Below, piece by piece: positions 25,325 to 34,299 of a stretch of 64,000 nt of DNA (its first letter is position 1; the number at the start of each line of letters is the position of its first letter). The position numbers were made by a program, and so were the translations under genes. Below the pieces are notes generated by a model that did not search any database, had not been told where the DNA came from, and was given only the letters and a program-made list of their open reading frames with translations. Source of the stretch: Cesiribacter sp. SM1 (GTDB lineage Bacteria; Bacteroidota; Bacteroidia; Cytophagales; Cyclobacteriaceae); the NCBI RefSeq assembly GCF_020178975.1, contig NZ_JAHXBU010000090.1, positions 124,001-188,000 of the forward strand. The letters are read 5' to 3'.

Positions 25325-26602
25325 TCAGGACTGATGTGCTTCTGTTTGTTCCTCCAGGTTAAAGAGGTCGTTTAGCACATCAATGAGTGTTTCAGCTTCT
25401 CCACGTTTACAGGCAGCCTTTAACTGAAGCACCGGCAGCTTAATGATTTTCTGCATCATGCTTTTGGTGATTTTATCTACCAGCTGGGCTTCCTGGCTGC
25501 TGCTGCTTTTGAGGTAACGGGTAATTTCTTCCTGCCGTATTTGTTCAAGTGCATTTTTTAACTTCTGGATGGTGGGAGACACCATCATGTCGCGGGTCCA
25601 GTCGTTAAATTCTGCAATAGCTTCTTCTATAAGGGCTTCTACCTGCGGAATAGCAGCAATGCGGCGCTCCAGTGCAGCAGAAGCCAGGTTTTGAATGTTG
25701 TCTACATTATAAAGCAGCACACCTGGAAGTTCGTCTACTGCAGGTTCTATGCTGCGCGGAACCGAAAGATCGATATAAATCTGATAGGCGAGCCGTTCAC
25801 CGCTTTCCAGCGAAGCGCGGGTAATAAAAGGCAAGGGCATGGCTACAGAAGAAATAACAACATTGGCATCACGAATAGCCGTATTTACCTCTTCAAAAGG
25901 AATTACCCTGGCGCCACATTCGGCGGCAAGCGCCTCTGCTTTGCCAATTGTTCTGTTGCTCACCATCAGGTGCTGGTTTGGCCGCTTGCTCAGGTGGCGG
26001 CATACATCGGCACCAATTTCACCCAAACCAACCAGCAGTACATGCGGTTCCAGCAGGTTAGCAGTAAGCTCCTCTACCAGTTCGGCAGCTGCATAAGATA
26101 CAGAAGCTGCACCATCGCGGTAGGCAGTTTGCTGCACTACTTTTTTGTTGGTGAAGAAAATAGCGTGTAACAGACGGTGCAGATAAGGGCCGGCCATATC
26201 GGCATCGGCAGTCCACTGGTAGGCACACTTAATTTGGTGGCTGATCTGTAAATCTCCGATCACCTGCGACTCAAGCCCCATAGATACCCTAAACAGGTGG
26301 CGTACTGCAGCCTCTGTTTCGGTAATGCTGTTAAAGTAATGCCGAATGGCTTCGGTTTTTAAAATACCTTTTTGTACCCCAATCAAGCCTACCAGCTCCT
26401 GGCTGTAGTCCTGCTCGGCAGCATAATATATTTCGGTACGGTTGCAGGTAGATACCACCAGCGCTTCTGATATATCAAGCACCTCGCGTAACTGCAGCAA
26501 CAACGCACGACAATTATCTTCGGAAAGAGAAACAAGTTCCCGTATCTCTACGGGAGCCTTCTTATGAGAAAGACTTAATACTTTAAATCCTGTTTGCATC
26601 AT
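25325..26602 (-). CDS. hemA: Glutamyl-tRNA reductase
   Basis: 425 residues from the ATG at 26602. The catalytic cysteine is at residue 53 in V-V-S-T-C-N-R-T-E-I-Y-Y; M-G-L-E-S-Q-V-I-G-D-L-Q-I and the NADPH-binding V-L-L-V-G-L-G-E-I-G-A-D-V follow, then the C-terminal dimerisation helices. It reduces glutamyl-tRNA to glutamate-1-semialdehyde, the first step of C5 tetrapyrrole synthesis. A TTG further upstream at 26620 would extend the frame by six residues, but it overlaps the TAATTTTG promoter word, so ATG at 26602 (or 26599) is preferred. No other haem gene is adjacent. Confidence 0.93.
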   Translation of the reverse strand: MMQTGFKVLSLSHKKAPVEIRELVSLSEDNCRALLLQLREVLDISEALVVSTCNRTEIYYAAEQDYSQELVGLIGVQKGILKTEAIRHYFNSITETEAAVRHLFRVSMGLESQVIGDLQISHQIKCAYQWTADADMAGPYLHRLLHAIFFTNKKVVQQTAYRDGAASVSYAAAELVEELTANLLEPHVLLVGLGEIGADVCRHLSKRPNQHLMVSNRTIGKAEALAAECGARVIPFEEVNTAIRDANVVISSVAMPLPFITRASLESGERLAYQIYIDLSVPRSIEPAVDELPGVLLYNVDNIQNLASAALERRIAAIPQVEALIEEAIAEFNDWTRDMMVSPTIQKLKNALEQIRQEEITRYLKSSSSQEAQLVDKITKSMMQKIIKLPVLQLKAACKRGEAETLIDVLNDLFNLEEQTEAHQS

Positions 26603-26617
26603 CTTCAGTTTCAAGGG

Positions 26618-26625
26618 CAAAATTA
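26618..26625 (-). promoter_or_regulatory. Candidate -7 promoter element of hemA
   Basis: Minus-strand TAATTTTG, exact TAnnTTTG match, 15 bases before the ATG at 26602. It argues against the upstream TTG start, which lies within it. Confidence 0.5.
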
Positions 26626-27010
26626 CAGCAGAAATGATTCAAATTAAATGACAATGATCAGGATATTGCTATTTAGAATCATTATAAACAACTGCGTCTG
26701 TCGGCTAAATTTTAACAAAAATAAGGTTTCAGAAGGTTCGGCGCAGTGCTGATTACATGAATATATTATCCTTAAATACTTGAAAATGTTTAACAGAACT
26801 GCTGCAACTCCCCGCTTTGGGGTAAAAGCGGCAGCGATTTAGCAGTTAATTACACCTGCCGGCAAAACAAGAATAGACAAGTTCGTTTTGATATGTGGCA
26901 ATTTAGGCTTTATTTTCGGCCTTTCTGCAGACTTGTTCTGGCAAGCTATGGTCTTGTTCAGGCAAGACTCCCAATAAATTTCTTTAAATTTTGCGATTAA
27001 AATTACCTGC
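26626..27010. other. Divergent promoter region between hemA and the NSS transporter
   Basis: 385 bases with no gene. AT-rich near both ends. A near-consensus promoter word, AAATTTTG, lies about 20 bases before the transporter ATG. An internal GCAAGACT/GGCAAGCTATGG pair of similar words at about 26940-26970 (TCTGGCAAG, TCAGGCAAG) is a short imperfect direct repeat of unknown meaning. Confidence 0.35.
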
Positions 27011-28915
27011 ATGAGCAATAACACTGAATCATGGGGATCCCGGGTTGGTCTTATTCTGGCAATGGCCGGAAATGCCGTAGGCCTGGGTAACTTCCTGCGA
27101 TTTCCTGTACAGGCAGTACAGAATGGCGGTGGCGCCTTTATCATTCCCTACATTATTTGTTTTCTGTTGATGGGTATTCCGCTGCTCTGGATCGAGTGGA
27201 CCATGGGCCGTTATGGCGGCCGCTTTGGCAATCACTCCACGCCCTTCATTCTGGATAATATGACCCGCCTGCGGTTCTGGAAGTACTTTGGTGTATTTGG
27301 TATCTTCACCAACATAGCGGTAGCTGCCTATTACTGCTATATAGAGTCCTGGACCCTTTCTTATGTTTACCACTCCCTGATCCAGACCTTTTCCGGCATG
27401 AGCCAGGGGCAGGTAGCCCAGTTCTTTGGCGATTACGTAACCATTGGCGTTAGCACCACCGGCATTCCCTACGAGGCGGTAGTGTTTTACGTTTTGTGTT
27501 TACTGCTTAATACCTGGATCTTATCGCGCGGCCTTAGCGGTGGTGTGGAAGTGGTTGCCAAGTTTGGGGTGCCTATGCTCATCATCTTTGGTGCTTTCCT
27601 GGCGGTAAGAGGTATCACCCTGGGCAGCAGCGGTGCACCAGAGGGCTGCGAGGACTGCAACTCCTTTTTAGGCCTTAACTTCCTGTGGGAGCCGCAGTTT
27701 ACTTCACTTGCCGATCCTAAAGTATGGCTGGCCGCTGCCGGACAAATATTCTTTACCCTTTCGGTGGGCATGGGTACCATACAGTGCTATGCCTCTTATG
27801 TTAGACCTAAAGACGATATTGCCCTCAATGCCATGAGTGCAGGCTGGATGAACGGCTTTGTTGAGGTAGTACTTGGTGCCTCCATTGTAATTCCAATTGC
27901 AGTAGGTTACCTGGGCCTCGATTGGGTACGTGAAAATGCGGGTTTCTCCATGGCTTTCCAGACAATGCCTTACCTCTTCGATCAGTGGGGTACACTGCTG
28001 GCTACCCTGGCCGGCCTGTTCTGGTTTGGCCTGCTTTTCTTTGCCGGAATCACCTCTTCACTGGCCATGGGTACACCCTGGATGGGCTTTATGGAAGATG
28101 AGTTCCAGTGGGGACGTAACAAATCGGCCTGGTCGTTTGGTGCCCTGGTACTGTTAATGGGCCTGCCAACTGTATTCTTCTTTAATAAAGGTGTTTTTGA
28201 TGAGTATGATTACTGGGCAGGAACCGTTTCACTGGTAATTTTTGCCCTGGCAGAAAGCATTATTTTCAGCTGGCGCTTTGGTATCGATAAGGCCTGGGCA
28301 GAGCTTAACAGCGGAGCCGATATCCGGATCCCTACTTTCTTTAAGCCTATCATTAAATATGTTACACCTTTTATTATTCTGATCGTGTTCCTGGGAGCAC
28401 TGGTAACGCCTAAAGATAACAACTGGTCTGCAGCCCTGGCAGGTAACTGGGAGCTGGATGCCAGCAGTATTATTGGCAGAATTCAGAATGTTGGGGTGCA
28501 GGTTAACCGCAGCTACTTTGCCGATAGGTTTGAGTCTGAAGTAGAGGGTGAAGTAGCAAACGTACGCAGCCCCGAAGCAGATAAAACAGTAGTGGACATT
28601 GTAAGGCGCGAGCAGTTTTACCGAGATGAAACAGGTCAGGCCCTGCCGCTGTCCATCACCGAAAGCCGCCTGGGCGATGTAAGTACCTTCGATTCGCTGA
28701 TGGTAGTGAAAACCTATACTTTTGATGAAGGCGAGCAGCTGATCGTAGAGGAAGGTGCTGCAGTAACGGCCGGAACACCCATTGCAGAGGGCGATTTTAT
28801 CAATAATATTTTTTATATTGATATGTCGCGGATCTTACTGGTGCTACTATTCGTATTTTTAAGTATACTGGTACATAAAGCAACAAGCCAGCGAAGATTA
28901 AGCGGGAGGATATAA
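27011..28915 (+). CDS. Neurotransmitter:sodium symporter (NSS/SNF) family transporter with large extra loop
   Basis: 634 residues against roughly 450-520 for ordinary bacterial NSS proteins. The TM1 sodium/substrate motif G-N-A-V-G-L-G-N-F-L-R-F-P is at about 20-32, with about eleven helices up to residue 468. The extra length is a hydrophilic segment of about 130 residues (roughly 470-603) before the last helix (M-S-R-I-L-L-V-L-L-F-V-F-L-S-I-L-V). This segment includes V-E-E-G-A-A-V-T-A-G-T-P-I, reminiscent of a lipoyl/barrel-sandwich turn, but it has no lysine to modify. The family imports amino acids or related amines with sodium. A 43-residue single-helix protein follows immediately, as in the MetP-MetS pair. 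Confidence 0.9.
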   Translation: MSNNTESWGSRVGLILAMAGNAVGLGNFLRFPVQAVQNGGGAFIIPYIICFLLMGIPLLWIEWTMGRYGGRFGNHSTPFILDNMTRLRFWKYFGVFGIFTNIAVAAYYCYIESWTLSYVYHSLIQTFSGMSQGQVAQFFGDYVTIGVSTTGIPYEAVVFYVLCLLLNTWILSRGLSGGVEVVAKFGVPMLIIFGAFLAVRGITLGSSGAPEGCEDCNSFLGLNFLWEPQFTSLADPKVWLAAAGQIFFTLSVGMGTIQCYASYVRPKDDIALNAMSAGWMNGFVEVVLGASIVIPIAVGYLGLDWVRENAGFSMAFQTMPYLFDQWGTLLATLAGLFWFGLLFFAGITSSLAMGTPWMGFMEDEFQWGRNKSAWSFGALVLLMGLPTVFFFNKGVFDEYDYWAGTVSLVIFALAESIIFSWRFGIDKAWAELNSGADIRIPTFFKPIIKYVTPFIILIVFLGALVTPKDNNWSAALAGNWELDASSIIGRIQNVGVQVNRSYFADRFESEVEGEVANVRSPEADKTVVDIVRREQFYRDETGQALPLSITESRLGDVSTFDSLMVVKTYTFDEGEQLIVEEGAAVTAGTPIAEGDFINNIFYIDMSRILLVLLFVFLSILVHKATSQRRLSGRI

Positions 28916-28918
28916 ACT

Positions 28919-29050
28919 ATGACAACAAGTGCATTAATAACCATGGTGCTGGTACAGGTATCCGTTACGGTAATTACCGGCTACTTTTTTATGAAAGTGT
29001 TAAGGGCGCCACAGCGGCCAGAGCCCGATAGTTACGAAGACAATGATTAA
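28919..29050 (+). CDS. MetS-like small subunit of the NSS transporter
   Basis: 43 residues from the ATG at 28919, three bases after the transporter stop, with GGGAGGA as ribosome-binding site inside the end of the upstream gene. It is one membrane helix (L-I-T-M-V-L-V-Q-V-S-V-T-V-I-T-G-Y-F-F) and a short charged tail. In Corynebacterium, MetS is a similarly small protein needed by the NSS methionine/alanine importer MetP. Position, size and topology fit that role here; the substrate is not determined. Closed by a terminator. Confidence 0.75.
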   Translation: MTTSALITMVLVQVSVTVITGYFFMKVLRAPQRPEPDSYEDND

Positions 29051-29058
29051 ATCATAGA

Positions 29059-29090
29059 GCAAAAGGCGGTTTATCCGCCTTTTGCTGTTT
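29059..29090 (+). terminator. Rho-independent terminator after the NSS pair
   Basis: Perfect 11-bp stem GCAAAAGGCGG / CCGCCTTTTGC with a 5-base loop, followed by TGTTT. It begins 8 bases after the small-subunit stop codon. Confidence 0.75.
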
Positions 29091-29106
29091 AAGAGCTTTT
29101 TAATGT

Positions 29107-30096
29107 ATGTGGCAACGCTGGTTGCGGTACATCCGTAATTTTTTTGGCTTTACCCGGGGCGAGGCAAGGGGTTTTACAGTGCTGGCAATTATACTGCTGC
29201 TGGTGTATGCAGGCTGGTTTGTGTACAGAATGCTGCCGGCAGCACCTTACAGTCCTGTAGCAGACCAGCAACAGCTCGACAGCCTGCTAACAGCACTTGA
29301 GGCTACCGATACCCTTGCAGTTTACCCCAGGCCGTCATTTGCTGCCCGGGAAGAGGAGCAACCAGCCCCCGAGCTTTTCCCCTTCAACCCCAATACACTT
29401 CCATACGATTCGCTGCTGCGGCTGGGTTTTCCGCCGGCACTGGCCCGCCGTTTAGATAACTACAGATCTAAAGGGGGCAGGTTCAGGAAAAAAGAAGACC
29501 TCCTGAAAATATATGGCCTACCCTCTGAACTGTACCAAACCCTGGAGCCATGGATACTGCTTCCAGACCAGCCGGCACCGCCGGCTACACGCCCTACCGT
29601 TGCCGAAAGAAATACTGCAGACAGCAGGGATGCAGAAAGAGACAGACAAACGGGGGCCGCAGAGCCTGGCAAAGAAGCTCCAGCAAAAGCCAGTACTGCA
29701 AGGTTTGACCTGAACAGGGCAGATTCCATGCAGCTACTGTCTGTAAGAGGTATTGGCCCCGTATTGAGTGGCAGAATACTCAAATTCAGGAATGCACTGG
29801 GCGGCTTTGTGCAGGCAGAGCAGGTACGGGAGGTGTGGGGGCTGCCGCCGGAAGCGGCAGATGCATTACTTGAGCGCGCTTATTTGCCTGCCGATGCAGC
29901 ACCACGCTACCTGGATATCAATACGGCCGATGCATCCCGGCTGGCGCAGCATCCTTATATAAACCACAAGCAGGCAGCGTGGATTGTAGCATACCGCTCA
30001 CAGCATGGGCCATTCCGGCAGGCAGAAGATCTGCTCAACATTCATACACTGGACGAAAGCTTTGTAAATAAACTTAGACCTTACCTGCGGTTTTAA
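29107..30096 (+). CDS. Membrane-anchored helix-hairpin-helix protein (ComEA-like)
   Basis: 329 residues. One N-terminal helix (T-V-L-A-I-I-L-L-L-V-Y-A-G-W) preceded by F-F-G-F-T-R-G-E-A-R-G, a form common in Cytophagales. The outside part has several HhH units: F-N-P-N-T-L-P-Y-D-S-L-L-R-L-G-F-P, F-D-L-N-R-A-D-S-M-Q-L-L-S-V-R-G-I-G, L-D-I-N-T-A-D-A-S-R-L-A-Q-H-P-Y-I, each followed by an R/K-x-x-G-x-F turn. HhH domains bind DNA non-specifically; ComEA relatives receive DNA during uptake, so a role in competence is possible but not shown, and no other com gene is near. The large helicase follows after about 90 bases. Confidence 0.8.
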   Translation: MWQRWLRYIRNFFGFTRGEARGFTVLAIILLLVYAGWFVYRMLPAAPYSPVADQQQLDSLLTALEATDTLAVYPRPSFAAREEEQPAPELFPFNPNTLPYDSLLRLGFPPALARRLDNYRSKGGRFRKKEDLLKIYGLPSELYQTLEPWILLPDQPAPPATRPTVAERNTADSRDAERDRQTGAAEPGKEAPAKASTARFDLNRADSMQLLSVRGIGPVLSGRILKFRNALGGFVQAEQVREVWGLPPEAADALLERAYLPADAAPRYLDINTADASRLAQHPYINHKQAAWIVAYRSQHGPFRQAEDLLNIHTLDESFVNKLRPYLRF

Positions 30097-30186
30097 GGGC
30101 CCTACCCCTGCAGCTGCTTGGGAAAAGCTTCTGCCTGTGGTAATTTTGCTATATTACAGTTTCTGCAGCCTGTAACAGACCGCTCA

Positions 30187-33100
30187 ATGCGGCCTGCAAC
30201 CGGCCCTCAACCTGAAGATATGCAACAGCTGCTAAAGTTATACCTGCGCCGTCTCACCAACTTAACCGGCAGCAACCGTTCCATATTGCTGCGACGCCTT
30301 ATTGCCGGCCAGTTTCTGGATCTCTGGGATCTTAACTTCCTGTATCCCAACCAGTCGGCCTTTGTGGTGGTGGAAAAGCTGCTGTCTGGTAAAGATTCTA
30401 TAGTTTCTCCCGTTGCCGATCCGCGCGATGATGCCGTAAATACCGCCAGCCGCCGCCTCAGGCAGCTGCAGCGCACCACTAAATTTATAGCCGAAGAGCG
30501 GGGTGCGCAGGATCTCTATGTAGGCTGGCCGTTTGTAACAGGCAGCTTTGCCGATGGTACTGCTGTTCGTTGCCCGCTTCTTTTTTTTCCGGTAGACATC
30601 CGGGAAGAAGATCAGCAGTGGAAGCTGGTGTTGCGCACCGATGTGAATGTTAGCCTCAATAAAAGCTTTTTACTGGCCTACGCCCACTACAACGGTATTA
30701 AAATACCCGAAAAACTGTTTGATAAGAACTTCAGCGACTGGGAGGCAGACAGCAGGCTGTTCAGAACTAAACTTTATAAGTTATTCAAGGAGCCGCCTGT
30801 AGCCCTGCAGTTTACGGAGGCTTTTTTCTCTGATCAGCTCCAGCCATTCGAAAACCTCTCTGCAGCAGCCCTGCAGGAAAGCGTAAAGCCGGGAGAACTG
30901 CAGTTGCTGCCGCAGGCAGTGCTGGGCATTTTCCCGCAGGCAGGCTCTTACATAGTGCCCGATTACAACTTCCTGATAGACCAGCAGCCTTTTGGCAGCC
31001 TGGAGGAGCTTATGCAGCAGCGCATGCTCACCGAGCTGCCCGATCCGGCGCAGGAGCCCTACCCCCTGGTGGCCCTGGGCAGACAGGTGCGGGAAGAAAG
31101 CCTTAATACACCCTTTGAGCTGGATGCCAGCCAGGAAACAGCCATCAGGGCTGTAAAGGCAGGAGCCTCGCTTGTGGTGGAGGGGCCTCCCGGTACCGGC
31201 AAATCACAGCTCATTGCCAACCTTATTTCAGATTTTATAGCCAAGGGCAAACGCGTGTTGCTGGTATCGCAGAAAAAAGCAGCGCTCGATGTGGTGTACA
31301 ACCGCCTCGACAGCCGGCAGGTGGCAGATTTTGTAGCCCTGGTGCACGATTTCAGGTGGGACAGGAAAAAGATCTATGAGCAGCTGGCCCGGCAGGTCGA
31401 CAGGGTGGGGGAGTACCGCAATGCCAATTATGGGCTGGACTCCATTCAGATGGAGCGCCACTTCCAGCAGGTAAGCAGGCGCTCCGAGCAGCTAAAGGAA
31501 GAACTGGCCGCATTCAAGGAAGCCCTCTTCGATGAGACCGAATGTGGCATTTCAATCAAGGAGCTCTACCTGACCACCGAGCGGGAAGAGGCACCATTGG
31601 AGCTAAAGCAGGAGTTTCGCAATTACCCTTTCAGGGAGGGGGCTGCCGATGGTTTTGTGCGCCTCCTGCAAAATTACCTCCATCTCTCGGCTATGTTCCG
31701 TAAAGGAAACCATCCATGGCAGGAACGTAAGTCGTTTGCCAGCCTGGGGCCTGCAGACCAGCAGCAGATGCTGGCATACATTAAGCAGGTGCAGGAGTTC
31801 AGGGAGAAACTTTCGGAGCAGATCAGCCAGCACCTGCAGCACGATATTACCTACGAAACGGCAGAATATCTCCTGCTGCGTGAGCCCGAGATCCTGGAGT
31901 TGCTACAGCAGCTGGAAGACCCTGAGGTTTACAGCAATGTGCAGCACCTGCTGGGCTTTAGGCGTAACAGCATAGATGGCGAGCAGCTCCATGAGATTGA
32001 AAGAAGCCTGATGCTGTGCTTTGAGGGCGATGGCCCGGAGCTTAGCCTAACGGTAGAAAAGCTAGGCTACTTCCAGGATGTGCTCCACAGCAGAAGGGAA
32101 GCGCAGCGAAGCGTGTTTAAGTTTGTGCAGTGGAAATACTTCTCCAGGGAACATTCAGAGGTAGAACAGGTAATGGTAGCCAACCGCCTTAGCAATGGCA
32201 GCAAAGATGTGGGTGTGCTGATGCAAAAGGTAGATAACCGCCTGAACCTGGAGCATAACCTATCACGCCTGAGAGCGATAAGCTGGCTGCAGGATATTCC
32301 CAACAGCTACCAGAAACTCGATTTTCAAAAATGGTTCGGCCTGCAGCATAAGTCACTGAAGGCACTCCAGCAGCTATATGCCGTTCGTAACTTCGATCAT
32401 TATTTTAACCTCAGGCGGCTAAGCTACGAGCAGCTAAAGCAGTCTGTTGAAGAACTGCTTGACCTGCTGGCGCAGATAAAAGCACGACGGGAGCAATGGC
32501 AGCAATATCTTACGCCTGCTCAGATAGATAAACTGCTTGGCTCCGAAAGCAAGGCCCGGCAGATGACAGCGAGCCTGGAGGAAGATTTTGACCTGATTTC
32601 CGAGTTTGACCGACTGCGGGAATCTCTGCTGGCACCAGAGTTGCAGCTCATGGAGAAAATAATACAGGAAGCGCCGGCCGGTACAAAGGACGAGCAGCTA
32701 AGCAGTTACTTTCTCAATAGCCTGCGCCTGGCGTGGATCAACCACATCGAAGCTAAATACCCGCAACTGCGGAGCGCCTCTACCGGGCAGCTGCAGAAGC
32801 TGGAGGAAGAGCTGCGTGCCTGCCTGGAAGAAAAGGCAGCACTAAGCCAGCAGATACTGCATATGCGGGTGCGGGAGCAAACCTACCAGTCGCTTGAGTT
32901 TAACCGGCTTAACAACCAGGTTACTTACCGCGACCTGCGGCACCAGGTTGGGAAAAAGCGCAAGATATGGCCCATCAGGAAGCTGCTGGAGCAGCATGGC
33001 GACGAAGCCTTCAAACTCCTGCCCTGCTGGATGGCATCGCCGGAGGCAGTATCTGCCGTATTTCCGATGATGCCCCTTTTCGACCTGGTGATTTTCGATG

Positions 33101-34299
33101 AAGCCTCGCAGTGTTTTGTGGAAAAAGGGTTGCCTGCTATTTTCAGGGGACGGCAGGTGCTCATCAGCGGCGATAGCCAGCAGCTGCAGCCCAATGATTT
33201 GTACCAGATCAGGTGGGAGGATGCCGATGAAGAAGAGAGTCCGGATGCAGAAGTAGAGTCGCTGCTGGACCTGGCACACCGCTACCTGCCCGAGGTGCAC
33301 CTGCAGGGGCATTACCGCAGTCGTGCCCCGGAGCTTATTTATTTCTCAAACAAGCACTTCTACAGCCACCGGCTCGAGATGGTGCCCGACCGCCGCCGTG
33401 TAAACGAACAGCAACCTGCCATCCGTTACATTAAAACTACGGGTGTTTGGGAAAACCAGCAGAACCAGCAGGAAGCAGACGCTGTGGTAGCCCTGGTGCT
33501 GGAACTGCTAGCCGCTGAAAAGGAAAAAGAAATGCAGGCAGGAGCGGATGGGGTACCCTGGTATGAGCCAAAGTCTATTGGCGTTGTTACCTTCAATGCC
33601 CGCCAGCAGCAGCTCATCCAGGATAAGCTGGAGGAGCGTGCCCGTGCCAAAGCCGTGCTGCTGCCCGAACAGCTCTTTGTCAAAAATATAGAAAACGTTC
33701 AGGGCGATGAGCGCGATATTATTGTGTTTTCTGTAGGCTATGCCCCCGATGCCAGGGGTAAAATGCTTATGCAGTTTGGCAGCCTTAGCCAGGCACATGG
33801 CGAAAACAGGCTGAACGTAGCCATTACGCGTGCCCGGGATATGATTTATGTGGTGAGCAGTATATTGCCCGATGAGCTGGAGGTGAGCGAAGCCAAGAAC
33901 GAGGGGCCAAAGCTATTCAAAGCCTATCTGAACTATGCCTACCGGGTTTCGGAAGCTGGCTTTTGGCCACAGCCGCGACAGTTGCCTAAAAAAGGGCTGC
34001 AATGGTTGCTCAAGGAGCGTATCATGCAAAACCTCGATCATCCCGAGTACAGCGTAGGGGAGCGGCAGCCCTTTGCAGATCTTACGGCCCTGCATCACCA
34101 TAAATATGCCGGTTTGCTGTTAACAGATGATCTGCATTACTATCATGCCCTTACCATGAAGGAGAGCCATGTATACCAATACCAGCAGCTGGATAATAAC
34201 CACTGGCCCTGGCAGCGCTTCTACAGCCGCGACTTTTGGGTTAACAGGCAGAAGTTCCTGGAAAGGGTGCACAGGTTTTTAAATCATCTTGATGTTTAG
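30187..34299 (+). CDS. Very large superfamily 1 helicase/ATPase (AAA_11/AAA_12 type)
   Basis: About 1370 residues from the ATG at 30187; an ATG at 30220 is an equally good start, and an upstream TTG is unlikely. The N-terminal about 300 residues resemble DUF4011-type helicase leaders (L-T-N-L-T-G-S-N-R-S). Walker A G-P-P-G-T-G-K-S ends at about residue 340. A long helical insertion of about 600 residues follows, then Walker B V-I-F-D-E-A-S-Q (971-972 acidic pair), G-D-S-Q-Q-L-Q-P, G-H-Y-R-S, N-V-Q-G-D-E-R-D and L-N-V-A-I-T-R-A-R. It should be an ATP-driven nucleic-acid translocase. No nuclease domain such as DUF559 was seen at the C-terminus. The next gene starts inside its last codons. Possible roles are repair or defence; context does not decide. 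Confidence 0.85.
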   Translation: MRPATGPQPEDMQQLLKLYLRRLTNLTGSNRSILLRRLIAGQFLDLWDLNFLYPNQSAFVVVEKLLSGKDSIVSPVADPRDDAVNTASRRLRQLQRTTKFIAEERGAQDLYVGWPFVTGSFADGTAVRCPLLFFPVDIREEDQQWKLVLRTDVNVSLNKSFLLAYAHYNGIKIPEKLFDKNFSDWEADSRLFRTKLYKLFKEPPVALQFTEAFFSDQLQPFENLSAAALQESVKPGELQLLPQAVLGIFPQAGSYIVPDYNFLIDQQPFGSLEELMQQRMLTELPDPAQEPYPLVALGRQVREESLNTPFELDASQETAIRAVKAGASLVVEGPPGTGKSQLIANLISDFIAKGKRVLLVSQKKAALDVVYNRLDSRQVADFVALVHDFRWDRKKIYEQLARQVDRVGEYRNANYGLDSIQMERHFQQVSRRSEQLKEELAAFKEALFDETECGISIKELYLTTEREEAPLELKQEFRNYPFREGAADGFVRLLQNYLHLSAMFRKGNHPWQERKSFASLGPADQQQMLAYIKQVQEFREKLSEQISQHLQHDITYETAEYLLLREPEILELLQQLEDPEVYSNVQHLLGFRRNSIDGEQLHEIERSLMLCFEGDGPELSLTVEKLGYFQDVLHSRREAQRSVFKFVQWKYFSREHSEVEQVMVANRLSNGSKDVGVLMQKVDNRLNLEHNLSRLRAISWLQDIPNSYQKLDFQKWFGLQHKSLKALQQLYAVRNFDHYFNLRRLSYEQLKQSVEELLDLLAQIKARREQWQQYLTPAQIDKLLGSESKARQMTASLEEDFDLISEFDRLRESLLAPELQLMEKIIQEAPAGTKDEQLSSYFLNSLRLAWINHIEAKYPQLRSASTGQLQKLEEELRACLEEKAALSQQILHMRVREQTYQSLEFNRLNNQVTYRDLRHQVGKKRKIWPIRKLLEQHGDEAFKLLPCWMASPEAVSAVFPMMPLFDLVIFDEASQCFVEKGLPAIFRGRQVLISGDSQQLQPNDLYQIRWEDADEEESPDAEVESLLDLAHRYLPEVHLQGHYRSRAPELIYFSNKHFYSHRLEMVPDRRRVNEQQPAIRYIKTTGVWENQQNQQEADAVVALVLELLAAEKEKEMQAGADGVPWYEPKSIGVVTFNARQQQLIQDKLEERARAKAVLLPEQLFVKNIENVQGDERDIIVFSVGYAPDARGKMLMQFGSLSQAHGENRLNVAITRARDMIYVVSSILPDELEVSEAKNEGPKLFKAYLNYAYRVSEAGFWPQPRQLPKKGLQWLLKERIMQNLDHPEYSVGERQPFADLTALHHHKYAGLLLTDDLHYYHALTMKESHVYQYQQLDNNHWPWQRFYSRDFWVNRQKFLERVHRFLNHLDV

